Part shown: positions 48,501 to 60,420 of the stretch, one piece after another
Numbering within the stretch: position 1 is the stretch's first letter
Layout of the letters: every line of letters begins with the position of its first letter
Assembly (NCBI GenBank): GCA_021442155.1
Contig: CM038223.1
Coordinates: 30,726,983 to 30,790,982, forward strand
Direction of reading: 5' to 3'
DNA: 64,000 nucleotides
Source: Cymbidium sinense
Lineage: Eukaryota; Streptophyta; Magnoliopsida; Asparagales; Orchidaceae
Notes under the pieces: generated by a model
Database searches by the model: none
The model's input: only the letters and a program-made list of their open reading frames with translations
What the model was told of the DNA's origin: nothing
Program-made: the position numbers and the translations under genes

Positions 48501-51500
48501 AGGTTTATTTATTATAATCTTAAAGTTTATGTTATTGTAATTTACATCGATTTAATTTTCATTTTGATTTCCTTATCCAAAGTATTCTTAGCATATTTAG
48601 ATTTATTATATTGTTCTTATTATGGCTCTTATTTTATGTTTTTATTTATAATTTAGTTCAATTCTTTATTCATTTAATTTTAGCTTTAGGTTAATTTTAT
48701 TTGTTAGTTAATTTTTACGTTATGTTTATTATATGTTTGTGTTATATTTCTATTATATTTAATCCATGTTCATTGTAATTTGCTTTATATTTATGTTAGG
48801 TTTAGTAATTTAGATTAATGTTTTAAATTTTAGTTTAATTTAATTATTTAAATAATTCATCACATTTTGATTTCATAATGATTCAATTAATTTAATGATT
48901 CATTTGATTTTAGTTACATTCATATAAACATTTCATTAGCATTACATTATGGAATTAGATTAGTTTCATTGACTTCAACTTATGATTCCGTTTATTGGTT
49001 AAGGTTAGTTCATTATATGCTAAGAATTTAATTTCCTAAGTTTCAATTTATGCAAGTATAATCAATTTACTTTATTAGATTTGTTAATACTTTAGGATTG
49101 TGTTGTTTACTAAAGTTGAATTTGTTGAGAGGGTTTATATGTCTATGAAGTTCATATTTAGATCTAAAATTTACTGGATAACTTTAATCCTAATTTGATA
49201 AAAGTGATTATTTAATTGATTTTCATTCCTTTAATCACTTCATTAAGCTTCTTCAAATATGTAATCAATTGATTTAATTAACATTAGAGGGTAATTTCTT
49301 TTGATTGGTTTGAAGGTAATTGAAATGTTTTAAACTGATTTTGCAAAGTTTTATAATTTTTATAATTTCCTAATTTTATATTTTATGTAAACCTAGAGAC
49401 TTAGAAATTCAATAACTCCAATTCTATTGATCAATTAGCCTTGAAATGTTTATGGTAAATGGGAAAGGATTAAATTATTTTATTAAAACCTAAATTAAGC
49501 TTAGTTTAATTTGAATCACTTAGGGTTTTATTTTTAATAGATTCCTCTTTGGAAGATGCTTCTAAAGAGGCTTTATTCATAATTTTTGAAATATTGGTTG
49601 ATTTACTATGCTTTTCTCAAGTTCAAGTTAATTAATTACATTAATTAATCCAATTAATCATTAAGTTAGGTGATTTTGTGTTTTACTAAATTTTAGGGAG
49701 TTTCAATAATGTATTTAAATATATTAGAGGGTGTTATGATGATCTAAATTCTTTCTATAAATTTCAATAAATTTCTTTAATAACTATTTATTTATTTCAT
49801 TAAAACTAGGTTTTGGGATTTAAAATTCATTCTCCAAATTTATTTTGAAATAAATCATTAAAAATTTCTCTAAAGTGTATTGTAACCTTAATTTAATTTC
49901 TCTAAAGTTTCAAATCATTAAGATTAATTTAGGTTTGATTATTTTCATTTAAATTTAAATTAATTCAAAATTATCCAAAATTAAATAGATTTTAATTTTA
50001 ATGGATTCTTCTCATTGAGATGAAACCAGGGAGCTTTTATTTGGATTTTGGCTTAATATTAATTTATTATGATTCTTTGAAGTTTTTACCATTTTTTGTA
50101 ATTTTTAAAATTAGAAATCCTAATTTTTCCAATTAATAGTGTTAGTTCCACGTGGCTCTACTTTACACACGGTGATGCGCCATTCTTCCACGCAAGATCC
50201 ATGTGTTAAAATGACAACACACATAGTTTCATTTTGGGCCATTTGATCGAAGATCGAACGGCTCAAATCTTTTTGTAGGTTCCTATAAAATTTTAATCAA
50301 ACGATTCAACCAAATCTTGGTCTTTCATTCCTATTAAAAGGAACATATGACATATATTTCACCTACTTTAGTGATGGTTAAAGCTGAAAGCCATCCATCA
50401 AATTGAGATAATTTTTGAAGATCCAATCATTAAAATTGCTCGATTTCACTTCCAAAACCATTAAGACATCACGTGGATCACATCTATAAAGATCAAGTTT
50501 CCTTCATGAAGGACCAAAACTAAAAGCTTAAAATGGTCAGTTAATGGTGTACCTCATCGGTGGAAACTCCAACGATGGAATTGATTCAAATTGCTTTGGA
50601 AAGGTGTGATGGGTCTGAGGGAAGAAGCAATTGAGTTGCCTTCTCATGGATCAGCCTATGGACTAAGGAACGGATGGATTCCACTGAGCTTGGTCATTCT
50701 CCAACCACCCAGTGGCGAGGGCATTGGGGTAAAGGTGCGCTCGACATCATTTCACTCATGGAAGGTGATGGAATGCTCCAAATAGCATGAGATAGTCTCT
50801 CCCTTCTTTTTCCATTAGAGGTTGAGAGCCTCTTTATCCCTTTCTCTTTCTCTTAGTTGGCCATGGGGATTGACACCTTTGGAGGGTAACTCCAATGATG
50901 TTTGATTGCCTCACACCTATTTATAGGTGCTGAGGTGGATGAGCAAAGAAAATGAGAGGATTGGGGAGTTGGATTTGGCTTCATGACCCTTTTCTTTCCA
51001 TGGCATATTCTTTTATTTTAAATTGACTTGGGCTTGATTAAGTTACTTAAGATTGGCTATCAATCACCCTTATCCACTCTTAGGATGGGTTTGGATGGGT
51101 TTTAAGATGCTTAGTTCAAGCTTGAGTTCATTTGATGTCATTTAAAATTTCTTTTATGTTGTTTGATTTGGCTTAGTCTTTTTGGTTGATTAATATAAAA
51201 TTGATGCTTCAATTAGATCAATCTATCCATTTAAGATGTTGTTAATCAAAGAATTTTAATGGGATTTGAAGTTCATGATTTTCTTACCTCATGTTTAACC
51301 CATTATTAGATTAAGTAGGTTATGTTGAATTCAATTGAGTCAAATGGTGTGAATGGCTTAATTATAATGCATTTTCTTTTCAATTATGTAGATCCAAGAA
51401 TATAAGAATGACTTGGAACATTCAATTCCATTTACATGGGGTTTAAAACCTAATTTGGCCCATTTAGGCTTAATGGGTTAGGTTTGGATTCATTTAAGTC

Positions 51501-52220
51501 AAATATCCATATTGGGCAAATTGAGCTTAATGATTTGTTGATTTATATTTATTAATCATTCATAAGTGATCTCATGCAATTAATTTATGTTCATTTTGGT
51601 TTAATTTGAATTTGAATCTAATAGGGTCCATTTAGGCCCATTTTGGTCAAATGACCTATTTAACCTAATTAAGGTCTCATTAGATTTAAATTCTCTTAAA
51701 TTTATGTTTAAAAATGAATATATTATCATTTAAAATATTTAGAATGATTTTATTTGGTTAAATTTTGATGGGTTAACCCTTAACTTAGTGGGACCCACAT
51801 AAGTCAAACCCTTTAGCAAAAGGGCTGACCATTATTTGACCTTAATTTGAATTTGATTTCATTCATGTTAATATTATGATATCATTCTTTTCATTTGCTT
51901 TTATTTGGATTTATTTTGATTTTGTTTAAATTCCTTTTGTATTTAATTAATTTTGAGCTTAATAGGGTAATTAGGTTAATTACCTTACTTTAAACTCATT
52001 AATTCAATTTTCAAGTGAAATGTGTTTGATATATATTATGTTTGAGATTTGGGTTAAGTCTGCCTAAATCTATTAGGTTAGACCAAACTCAAAGAGGATG
52101 TACTAGGTCATTAGGTATAGTGTTCTAAGTGCTTAATTAGGAAGCTCCTAATCTAAGTTTAGGAGCCTTAATTACTACTTTTAAAAATGATGTTAACCTC
52201 ATCCAAAAATAAGGTTGACA
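45503..52220 (-). mobile_element. Gypsy LTR shared by elements B (5') and C (3')
   Basis: Minus strand starts TGTCAACCTTATTTTTGGAT at 52,220 and ends TTTCACCCA at 45,503 (6.72 kb). It contains the TTGACC-rich zone, the core with a G-box (50,149), the AT-rich zone 48,000-50,000, the 47,780-47,860 block, the 46,350-46,450 block and the terminal stem-loop (45,884). Element C's tail lies upstream and element B's leader lies downstream, an LTR-internal-LTR-internal arrangement. A short frame at 50,591-50,785 on the plus strand is not conserved. Confidence 0.8.
45884..45903 (-). other. Conserved stem-loop in B/C LTR
   Basis: Minus strand TATAAAGG, loop CTTG, CCCTTATA: seven of eight pairs intact. 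Confidence 0.75.
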
Positions 52221-52239
52221 AGATTATAAGTGATTTTAT

Positions 52240-53960
52240 CTGTCTCTGCTATCCCCATATCATGATCAACTGGTAGAGGACTATGAATATTTTTGTCTTC
52301 CCTCTCTTAAGAAAATAAAACTTTCATCACCATTTCCTATCGCTGCCTTGTTCATTTGATGATATTCTTGGTGGAAACAATCATGTGTTGGGAGAAATGT
52401 AAATTTTGAGCTAGTTTAGCTCTCCCCAATCTGTGGTTGTATATGCAAAACCCAACTCTAAGAAGGAAGAGAAAGTGTGGTGAATCCATAATAGCCATTG
52501 ATGACTAATCCCTGTGTAAGCCTCATGTAGGGCCACACAAAAGCTAGAACTAGTCCCCAAATGAAGTGAGAAGGCCCATGTTGTAGAGCCTACTGCTAGA
52601 TGAATAGATAGTGACAATACCCCTAGAGAATGAGTATATGCTACATTCAATATTTTGATATATTTTTGTATCATGGCTTTGATAATAGCATGGGTACCTC
52701 TCTATCAGTAGGAGAGTCTATGAAGTTTTACCCCAGGCATTGAGTAGGCAGGCTATGAAAAGCTAATCTATGGATGATCTGAAAGTGATCCATCATGCAT
52801 CATGGAGCAAACATGAATGTCTAGATTTGATCCTTATCCAAAGCACTTGTAGCTCTGCTCAGCTGCATAATTAGAGAGAAGCATTATCCTTGAAATATAA
52901 TGGTGTCTCAGGATATTAAAATGTTCCTAAAATATGCATGAATCCACCCATGTAAATAGTGCCAAGAAGCATCCACATCATAACATTATGAGTCAATCAT
53001 GATGCTTACTCGGCCCAATCCACGGTATAAGTAAGCTAGTACTATGGGTGCCAGCACTATCCTCTAGCTATGAGCGAGTAAGATGGCCATTAGAAGAGTG
53101 GAAGGATGGAAAACCTTATTGTGGCTTGGAAACATAAAGTAGCACAACAAGGTGGCAATGAATGCTACTAGAGATAGCTCCTCATCAATGTCTCATGCTA
53201 AAATGTGTCAGGAGTTTTTCTACCCTCATGTTCAAATCTAGCACATTTTGGACCTCTTAGAAGAATGAAACCCTATATCAAATGTGTCATATAGCCATGA
53301 AAATTGGGACAGTCATACTATTGGTTATAGGAAACTCTTGAACCATGTATCTAAAGTGATCATGCCTCTTTGCCCATGGCTTAATCTCTACATCTGGTAG
53401 ACTGCATGATATATTTGGTTATTCTAAAAAATATCATTATGCATGTGTAAGTGATGATATGCTCAGTATATATAGCCACTGACTACTATCAAAGGTGTAC
53501 CAAATACTAATTTCATATCTCAATCTTCTGCTTCAAGAGGCAGTATGTAGTTACCGAATAATTAGACTATGCCTATGGAGAGAGCTATATCTTCAGCTAG
53601 CTAAAGTATATCCTAATCTCTAAAGCTAATACAGTTTGCAACCTGCTCTAGAGGAACACCGTGACTATGCCTCAATTTTGATTGATCACCCAATCAGTTG
53701 GATCATGATCTGATGAAAACTCTAAATTAGCTGATGGAATGTGTGATGATCGAGTAAACAAATCCTTAAAGATATCTCTACTCATCAGCATATCCTAATG
53801 CCATAAATATCATTCTTACAATCTTATTGTACCACATAGGTCATGGGCATCGATAATGGCATATATCTACTCTTCAATGGGACTAGTAAGAGGCATATCA
53901 TCTAGTCATTTCTAAGTAAATATCATAGTCAATCTATAGTTAATATAGATAAGAGAATCA
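52240..53960 (-). pseudogene. Plant mobile domain (PMD)-like ORF in element C
   Basis: On the minus strand the core reads DEELSLVAFIATLLCYFMFP (from about 53,186), then STLLMAILLAHS, IVLAPIVLAYLYRGLGRVSI (about 53,060-53,005) and WHYLHGWIHAYF (about 52,965-52,930). This matches the PMD signature order (F.A..L..F.FP, F.MA.L.A.G, LAP.VLA.IYRGL, PIHY..GWL..YF). PMD occurs in the Arabidopsis MAIN/MAIL proteins and in plant transposable elements (family knowledge). Earlier sequence (53,560-53,240) gives ILPLEAED and ITLDTWFKSFL-like pieces. The C-terminal part stays open for 87 codons at 52,674-52,411. Stops and frameshifts show decay. It lies between the repeat array and the 3' LTR. Confidence 0.65.
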
Positions 53961-54059
53961 TATAAATTTCACAAGCATTATAAAAAATAATAAAATTTGA
54001 ATTTGTAAAAGAGCGGTGCATGTGCGCTTCGCTTCAATCATCTTTGATTTCAAAGAGTA

Positions 54060-54500
54060 TAAATTTATATTCATATTTAATCCTTCTTTCAACATATAAA
54101 ATCTAGATTTATATTTAGGCCCACCCTATTTTAAACATAATAGAATCTAAGGTTTGGATTTAGATTTAGCCCATTTATTTTAGCATGATGGATCTTTAAT
54201 TTTGATCCTACCCCTTTAGGCATGATGGATCTTACTTTAAATTTAGATCTGGCTTCTTTGGGCATCATGGATCTGATCTAGCCCCTTTGGGTATGATGGA
54301 TCTTGCTTTACATTTAGCTTTAGCTTCTTTAATCATGATGGGTCCTAATTTAAACTTTAGATCAAACCCCTTTAGGCATGATGAATCTAATTTAAATTTA
54401 GATATGGTCCATTTGAACATGATGGATATAACCTGGCCCCTTTTGACATGATGGATCTTAACCTAAATTTGCTTGATCAAACAACCATTTTTTATGGGGA
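54060..54500 (-). repeat. Short tandem-like repeats downstream of integrase (element C)
   Basis: About eight units of the minus-strand form 'gatccatcatgcccaaaggggctagatctaaattta', roughly 45-65 bases apart, with intervening AT-rich sequence. They resemble the arrays of A and B in spacing and position but not in sequence. Confidence 0.75.
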
Positions 54501-54599
54501 TCTTACTTTATAAGATATATAAAATTATCCCCTATTAACAGGGAAATTTCTCATTGAAATGAGAATATCTCATTCATAATTATGCATAAAATCATTTGA

Positions 54600-55760
54600 G
54601 ATATTGTCCATTCATAAGAGGCATAGGCCTAATGCCTTTTGCATCGATAAGATAATAAGCTTCACCTTTATAAACTTTTTCAATAATATAAGGTCCCTCC
54701 AATTTGGATTAAAATTTCCACCAATTCATTCATGTGGAATGATGGGCCTTCTTCGTACCAGTACTGATTCACCTACTTTGAAGCCCCTTTGGTGAACCAT
54801 ATGGTTGTAAGCTCAGGTCATTCATACTCTGTATGTTTCTAGACTTTGTTGGGCTTGTAGTTGCATTACATTTAGAGTTCCAAGCTCTTCAAGTCATATT
54901 TGGATATTTTCCTCCGCTATAAGCTCATTTTGGACAACTATACGAAGTGAAGATAACTCTACTTCAAGAGGCAATATTGCTTCTACTCTGAATACTAAAA
55001 TGTATGGTGATGCTTATGTAGCAATTTTGTATGTGGTATCGTATGCCCATAATACTTCCATCAATTTATCGTGCCACAATTTTTTATCTTTAGAGAGAAT
55101 TTTCTTAAGAAGTTTAACCATGGTTTTATTGAATGCTTCTGCAAGATCATTTGCTCTTGAATTATATATTAAAGAATATTTCCAATCTATTTTATATTTA
55201 TCAATGAAATGATAGAATTTGACATTTTGAAGGCTATGATATTATCTAATATAATTCTTCTAGGTACTATAAATCAATAAATGATGTGATCTCCAAAGAA
55301 TTTTACTACATTATTGGCTTTTACTTCTCTTATTGAGATTGCTTTTACCAATTTTTAAAAGTAAGTAGTAGTGGCCATAATGAAATGATGTCCTCTAGAT
55401 GACAGAGGATTATCAAAACTATTTTCTCATTTCATCAACTTTGAATGGCCAAGATGCTATTATTGGGTGTAAAGCATTAGGTGGTCGGTGTAGTGTGTTT
55501 GCATGCATTCGACACTAATGACACTTTTTAGCAAGCTCCATGTAGTCTTGAACCATGTTGAGCCAGTAATATCCTATTTGTTTAATTTTGATTTTCATTT
55601 TAGATCCAGATTGGTGTGTACCACATAATCCTTCATGGACTTCAGCCATTATTGTCTTGGCTTCATCTAGTCCTAAGCATCACAATCACATTTGGTTGAA
55701 TGAGCATTAATATAATTTATCATTCATAAGAGTATCATAATTCTCTTTATGAGATTTGAT
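54600..55760 (-). pseudogene. Integrase remnant (element C)
   Basis: Minus strand: zinc-binding region CLGLDEAKTIMAEVHEGLCG, THQSG, YYWLNMVQDYMELAKKCH (about 55,690-55,520). Both His and one Cys are present; the first Cys is Tyr and a stop lies before the last. The core is decayed (ASWPFK, GHHFIMATTTYF, LEDNIIAF-like, NSRANDLAEAFNKTMVKLLK). The C-terminus reads KLMEVLWAYDTTYKIAT, AILPLEVELSSLRI, LQAQQSLETYRV, GFKVGESVLVRRRPIIPHE, GPYIIEKVYKGEAYYLIDAK and MPLMNGQYLK, ending near 54,605. Confidence 0.8.
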
Positions 55761-55939
55761 GAGCTTTTGATTTATCCTTTGGGAATCCACCTCCCTTAAG
55801 ATAAGTGATGAATGGTTTTCGTGAGTTTTCTTCTTCTATTATCGTAAAGGTTTCTTGGCTTTCTTTAGCTTCAAAAGCTTGTAGGAGGGTTGGTGCCAAT
55901 GTTATCCTACTTTGGACTATTATTATAATTGGCTCTCTG

Positions 55940-56375
55940 TGAAAGTTTATCAATTCTTTAGCTAATTTAGCTAATGCGATGGCTTTACCATTGTCTCAAT
56001 ATGACACCCTTATAATTATCACTTTAGGGATTTATTTTAGAAGATCGAGGGCATATTTATGATAAAGTGCCAACTCAGGCTTATTTATCTTGAAAGATCC
56101 GATTATTTTTCAGATCATGAGTTGGGAATCTCCATTAATATGATGCTTCTTAATTTTCATGTTAATTGCTATCTCTAAACCTATAATTAATGATTCATAT
56201 TCGACCTCATTGTTGGTTCGAGGTTCTATCAGACTATACAAATATCAGAGAATACCTCCTTATGATGTCACAAATACTGATCCAATTCTGATGTATACCA
56301 TAAGTAAACCATGCAGTTTAGTTGGCTTTATTGATAAATCTCCATCAAAGTAGAGTTCTCATTCTAATGGTCATT
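55940..56375 (-). pseudogene. Archaeal-type second RNase H remnant (element C)
   Basis: Minus strand: FDGDLSIKPTKLHGLLMVYI, RIGSVFVTS, PRTNNEVEYESLIIGLEIAI, NMKIKKHHINGDSQLMI, ELALYHKYALDLLK and AIALAKLAKELINF. The FDGD/FDGA opening, NNEVEYE.LI.GLE.A and GDSQL are the classic motifs. It is the best-kept aRNase H in the window, with three stops. A downstream connector (55,953-55,747) reads EPIIIIVQSRITLAP. Confidence 0.8.
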
Positions 56376-56449
56376 TAGCTTCTTCCGCTTTGAAGATTTG
56401 TTCATCAAGCAATTCATAGTTGAGTGGAGAATTTGTTGGTAATGGATGA

Positions 56450-56870
56450 GTGGCTAGAAAGTCAGCCAAAGCTTATCTTTTGTAGCTTTTTGTGGGATAT
56501 ATTTTAGATCTAATTGAAGTAACAACACTACTCATTTAGCTAAATGATAGTCAAGGTAGGTCTAGTATTTAGGAATTTAAGAGGGTCAACTTTAGATATC
56601 AATGTTACCATATGTAATAATATATAGTGTTATAAATTATGAGTAGCAAATATAAATGTTAGGATCTTCTTCTCAATAAAAGAAGTTTTTTCTTTCTACT
56701 CCTATTAGATGTTAACTTATATAATTTAGGCATTTTCCTTTCCTTGTTTATTTTTTTTGTGCTAGTAGAGCTCCTAATGACTCTTCTAAGGTTATTGTAT
56801 ATAGTATCAATGACTTTCCCATTATTGGTGCTGCCAGAATTGGGGTATGAAATAAATATTTTTTTATGTT
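56450..56870 (-). pseudogene. RNase H remnant (element C)
   Basis: Minus strand: LILYTITLEESLGALLAQ, then LIGVERKNFF, KILTFIFATHNL-like and HLAK.VVLLLQLDLKYIPQK, the connector. It follows the RT thumb, as in elements A and B. Frames shift several times. Confidence 0.65.
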
Positions 56871-56949
56871 GTCAAATACTTCTTGATAGGCATCTTCCCA
56901 TATAAAAAGTGTATCATTTTTCACTAGTCAGGTGAAAGTCTGAAACTCC

Positions 56950-57900
56950 CTGATAGATTAGAAATGAACCTTTTGATGTAAGCTAATTTGCCTTATAATG
57001 AGCTGCTTTAAGGTCTTATGAGCTCTCATTTCTATTATTTATTTTAGTTTTTAGGGATCAATTTAAATCCCTCTGTGACACACAATAAAGCTTAGGAATT
57101 TTTAGGAAGTCAACAAAAGAACATTTCAATGGATTCATTTTTAAGTTAAAACTTGGAATCATTTTGAATATAACTCTAAGATCACTTAAGTGCTCACTTT
57201 GATTTTTGTATTTTACGACTAGATCAACATAACATTCCACATACCTATGTATTAGGTCATTGAAGATATGAGTCATTGCCTTATGGTATGGGGCATTGAC
57301 ATTCTTTAAGCCAAATGTCATCACTTTGTAGTAACATATGTCGATTGGTGTGCAAAAGGACGTATGCTTTTTGTCTTCCAGAGCCATTATAGCTGATGAA
57401 CTATACCTAAAAGAGAACATGCCATAGTTTAATGTCTTATCAACCATGAGTTCTACATTGGGTAATGTAGAACTCACGGTTGTAACCAGATGAAGGACCT
57501 ATGCTTTTAGTCTTCCAGATACATTTAAAAATGGTTATAGCCTAATGAACTATCCCTGAAAGAGAACTTGCCATAGTTTAATGTGTTGTCAACCATGAGT
57601 TTGACATTGGGTAATGGGAAGTCATCATTTTAGAATGCTATATTTAAGTCCCAATGCTTTTGGGCATGCTTTATTTATGTGTAATCAATTAACCCATTCT
57701 TCTTATTTACTAGGACAATATTGAAAATTCAGTCCACATATTTTTCTTCCCAGATGAATCCTACTTCAATGAGCTTTTCAGTTTCAGTGATTTCTTGCTC
57801 TTCGATTTCTAATCGCATTCACCTTGATGCTTATTTTATAGGTGGTACATCAAGCTTAATGGAAAGTTTATGTGTGACCACATCTAGTGATAGGCCTTGC
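56950..57900 (-). pseudogene. Reverse transcriptase remnant (element C)
   Basis: The minus-strand open stretch 57,477-57,058 has YGMFSFRYSSSAIMALEDKK, FCTPIDICYYKVMTFGLKNV, APYHKAMTHIFNDLIHRYVE and LKMNPLKCSF. The catalytic box reads Y-V-D-L (57,223-57,231): an in-frame codon is missing, so one of the two essential aspartates is lost. A tandem duplication (57,359-57,616) repeats the FSF.YSS.A/MALED segment. The upstream RT (about 57,900-57,620) has NIVLVNKKNGLI-like and palm-start motifs in broken frames. Confidence 0.8.
57359..57616 (-). repeat. Tandem duplication within RT, with palindrome at junction
   Basis: Copies 57,359-57,467 and 57,495-57,616 share 'tatgctttt', 'gtcttccaga' and 'ttgccatagtttaatgt'. 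The offset is 136-149 bases. A perfect 12-base inverted repeat, GAGTTCTACATT with loop GGGT, sits at 57,448-57,475 between them. Confidence 0.8.
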
Positions 57901-58900
57901 ATTTCACTGTAGTTCCATGCGAAGCAATCTTTATAATCACATTGTAGTGCTTTTATTTCCTTTAATCTTTCTAATGTGAGGCTAGCACTAACAATGGTTG
58001 GCCTAGGCTATTCTCAAGATCCAGGTTGAATTCTTGGAGTTCATTAATGGTGGCTTGATTTCCTTCCTCGAGTTCTTTGGGGCCTCTTTGAGGTCAATGA
58101 TTATCTCTTCTTCAAGTATTGCTTCTGTGTGCATCATCCCTTTGTTCATCTGTATTTTCTATAGGGACTTCTTCTTTATGGGATATGGCATAGCATGAAC
58201 TCATTGGTGGGATTATGAGTAATATATCCTAATCCCAATGTAGTGAATTTTCCATATTCTACAAAATTTTGGGAATTTTCCCCTTGCTAGAGCTTTTTAA
58301 ACAATCGTGCTTAAATGCTTGATTATATAGGTTGAATGCTATTCTTGATCAGCTTCATTTGAGTTGATTGGTAGTATTGAGGGATTATTATTGAAATGTT
58401 TTCTTTTTCAAAATTTCTCTCTTCCAACAACATTTGTGTGGGATTTAGAGTTTGCTCTTCTATTTTATAGAAAAGAATCACATGTTCATGATAGCCTTTT
58501 TCTAGGAGGAACATAGAAGATTTTCTATTATTCTATATTCTCATCCCTTGGTTGTTAAGGCTTTTATGTGTGTTTTTAGCATTATAATTATCTTTATAAC
58601 CTTAGTAGAGACTTGGGATTCAGGTACCTTTATTAGAGAAACATGAGTTTCCTCTCTCTATTTTTCACCTCCCTTATACTAACTTTTTTTGGTTGATAAA
58701 GTACTAATTCATCTTCATCACCCTCATTATCTCTACCAAGGTGGGGAACTAATCTAGGATTCTTTAATTTATTGGTATTGCCCTTTGAGTTATTTCCTTT
58801 CAACATTATCTTTATAGGTGGAGCCATTTTCTTTTGGGATTTGACTTCTCATACTTTTTTAGGAATGAAGTACTTGGCATCATTGTAAATCTTGGATTCA
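57900..58900 (-). pseudogene. Protease-RT linker (element C)
   Basis: Low-complexity decayed coding sequence. Visible pieces: MAPPIKIMLKGNNSKGNTNK (58,827), NEGDEDELVLYQPKKVSIRE, and EERNFEKENISIIIPQYYQS (about 58,420). It lies in the position of the acidic linker of A and B but shows no clear similarity to it. No function is assigned. Confidence 0.45.
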
Positions 58901-59300
58901 TGTATCAAGAACACATTCATGTCACCCTAAATTCGGTGCTCTTCACTATTTTGTATATATTTTATACATTGATGAAGGGTTGAAGGTATTTTACCATATT
59001 CTTGAATCCACTACCTACCAATAAGCATTGTCAACCACTTGGGTTTCAATTACATGAAATTTAGCTTCTATGTATAGTTTCCCAAAGCATATAGGTAGAT
59101 CAAGAAATCCTAAGGTTTATTTTCTTTGTTCATTAAACTCTTATACAAATATTGTATCTTTATCTAAGTAGTGAGCATCTACAGCTAGCACTCATAATGT
59201 TTTAGCTGTTATGAGATTGATCAAGGCACCAGGATCAACCAATATCCTATTTATGTGGACAAAGTTACTTTGAATTGTGACATAGAGGGGCTTGTTATAT
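58900..59300 (-). pseudogene. Aspartic protease remnant (element C)
   Basis: Minus strand 59,270-59,215 reads NRILVDPGALINLITAKTL, the retropepsin active-site block, with D-P-G for D-T/S-G. It continues DLPICFGKLYIEAKFHVIET, then VVD.AYW..VV-like and IQDLQ pieces. It is interrupted by stops. Confidence 0.7.
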
Positions 59301-60420
59301 TTGGTCATCCTCTAACAATAAGTCATCCTCACTAAATATGATGGTTGCTAATTTCTGAGAGGTTAAATCTTCTTTCATTTTCTATTCCATGAAGAATGAC
59401 TCATATTGTTGTAGATTTTGCAAGGCTATGACTAATGACTCATGTATATCTTTAGATAATATAAGAGCATCATAAATGTTTAACAAAGTAGGGAGCTTTC
59501 ATAAATGTGCTAGAACATTATAATCTTCCCCTATCTTGGTAGACTGTTGAGGTTTAGCCAGTGGTGGTGGTAAGGCATTTTCATCAACTTGGATTTCTTT
59601 GCCTTTATCACTACCTTTTCCTTGTGGAGGTGGAGGGATTCTTTTTCCACTCCTTAGCTAGACTTGGGTCACTTCTTTTGTCTAATCCCCTTTGTTAGGA
59701 AAAGTCTTTGAATTATTTATTTCTTTAAAACTTTTAGAGTTTTCATTACTCAGAGTTACTACCAAGCTTAAGATGTAATTTCTTTGATCTTGACTTGACC
59801 ACCTTTTTGATAAGCTTTTCTCTAGGAAAGCGCAGTTCTTCCTCGAGTCAATTGAAGTAGTAACCATATTTATGATAGGATACATTTTATCAAAACTTCT
59901 TTTCAAAAATTTTTGTGTCATGTTTTAAATGGGTCATATATTCCTCCAGCTTAGCAGGCCTTCAAGGAGGTTATTCATACTCTTCTAAAAATTCAATCAT
60001 TTTCTATGTTTCAAATTTTGATTTTCTTGATTTATTTTTTTTCTTTAATTTATAGGGCTTTGATGAAGAAACTTGCTCTATTTTTATCTGCTTCTTTTTA
60101 TTATATAAAACTTTCCCCATATTGGGGAAGAACCTACTTGGATCTACTTCAGGCTCTAGGGAATTCTTTCATTGAATGCCTTCTATAGCTGCAAGAATGT
60201 TGATAATCCATTTGATCTTTTTTTAGATGAAGGTTTCCAAACAACCTTCTTCATCTTCTTCTTCTTGTGTTTGGGGGGCTTTTCCCTTATCATCAATAAT
60301 GTTCTGACTCCAAGCTGGTTCAATGCTTTTTCCATTGACATCATGAATTGGGCAAGTTATAATGACCTTCACCTTTTCCTTTTTAGAATGTATTAGTATA
60401 GTGTCTATTAAGATGAGCTC
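59300..60420 (-). pseudogene. gag-protease linker (element C)
   Basis: The minus strand contains KVKVIITCPIHDVNGKSIEP (about 60,370), WSQNIIDDKGKAP, an 80-codon open stretch (59,921-59,682) with FLKRSFDKMYPIINMVTTSI, and LALPPPLAKPQQST-like and LRKLPTLLNIYDALILSKDI-like sequence (about 59,500-59,450). The last matches the segment just before protease in Tat elements. Confidence 0.5.

Larger units (their letters stand above)
28943..52220 (-). mobile_element. Element B: degenerate Tat-lineage element, split by a solo LTR
   Basis: Reading the minus strand: 5' LTR 52,220-45,503, primer-binding site, leader ORF, gag, protease, linker, RT to 39,281; then, after removing the inserted solo LTR, RNase H, archaeal-type RNase H, integrase and tail repeats down to 28,943. 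The two halves join correctly by comparison with element A around 13,235: the left part ends in DEKCKITF-like coding and the right part resumes in ILDEPSYFG-like coding. No 3' LTR remains. Protein blocks are closer to element A than to C. Confidence 0.8.
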
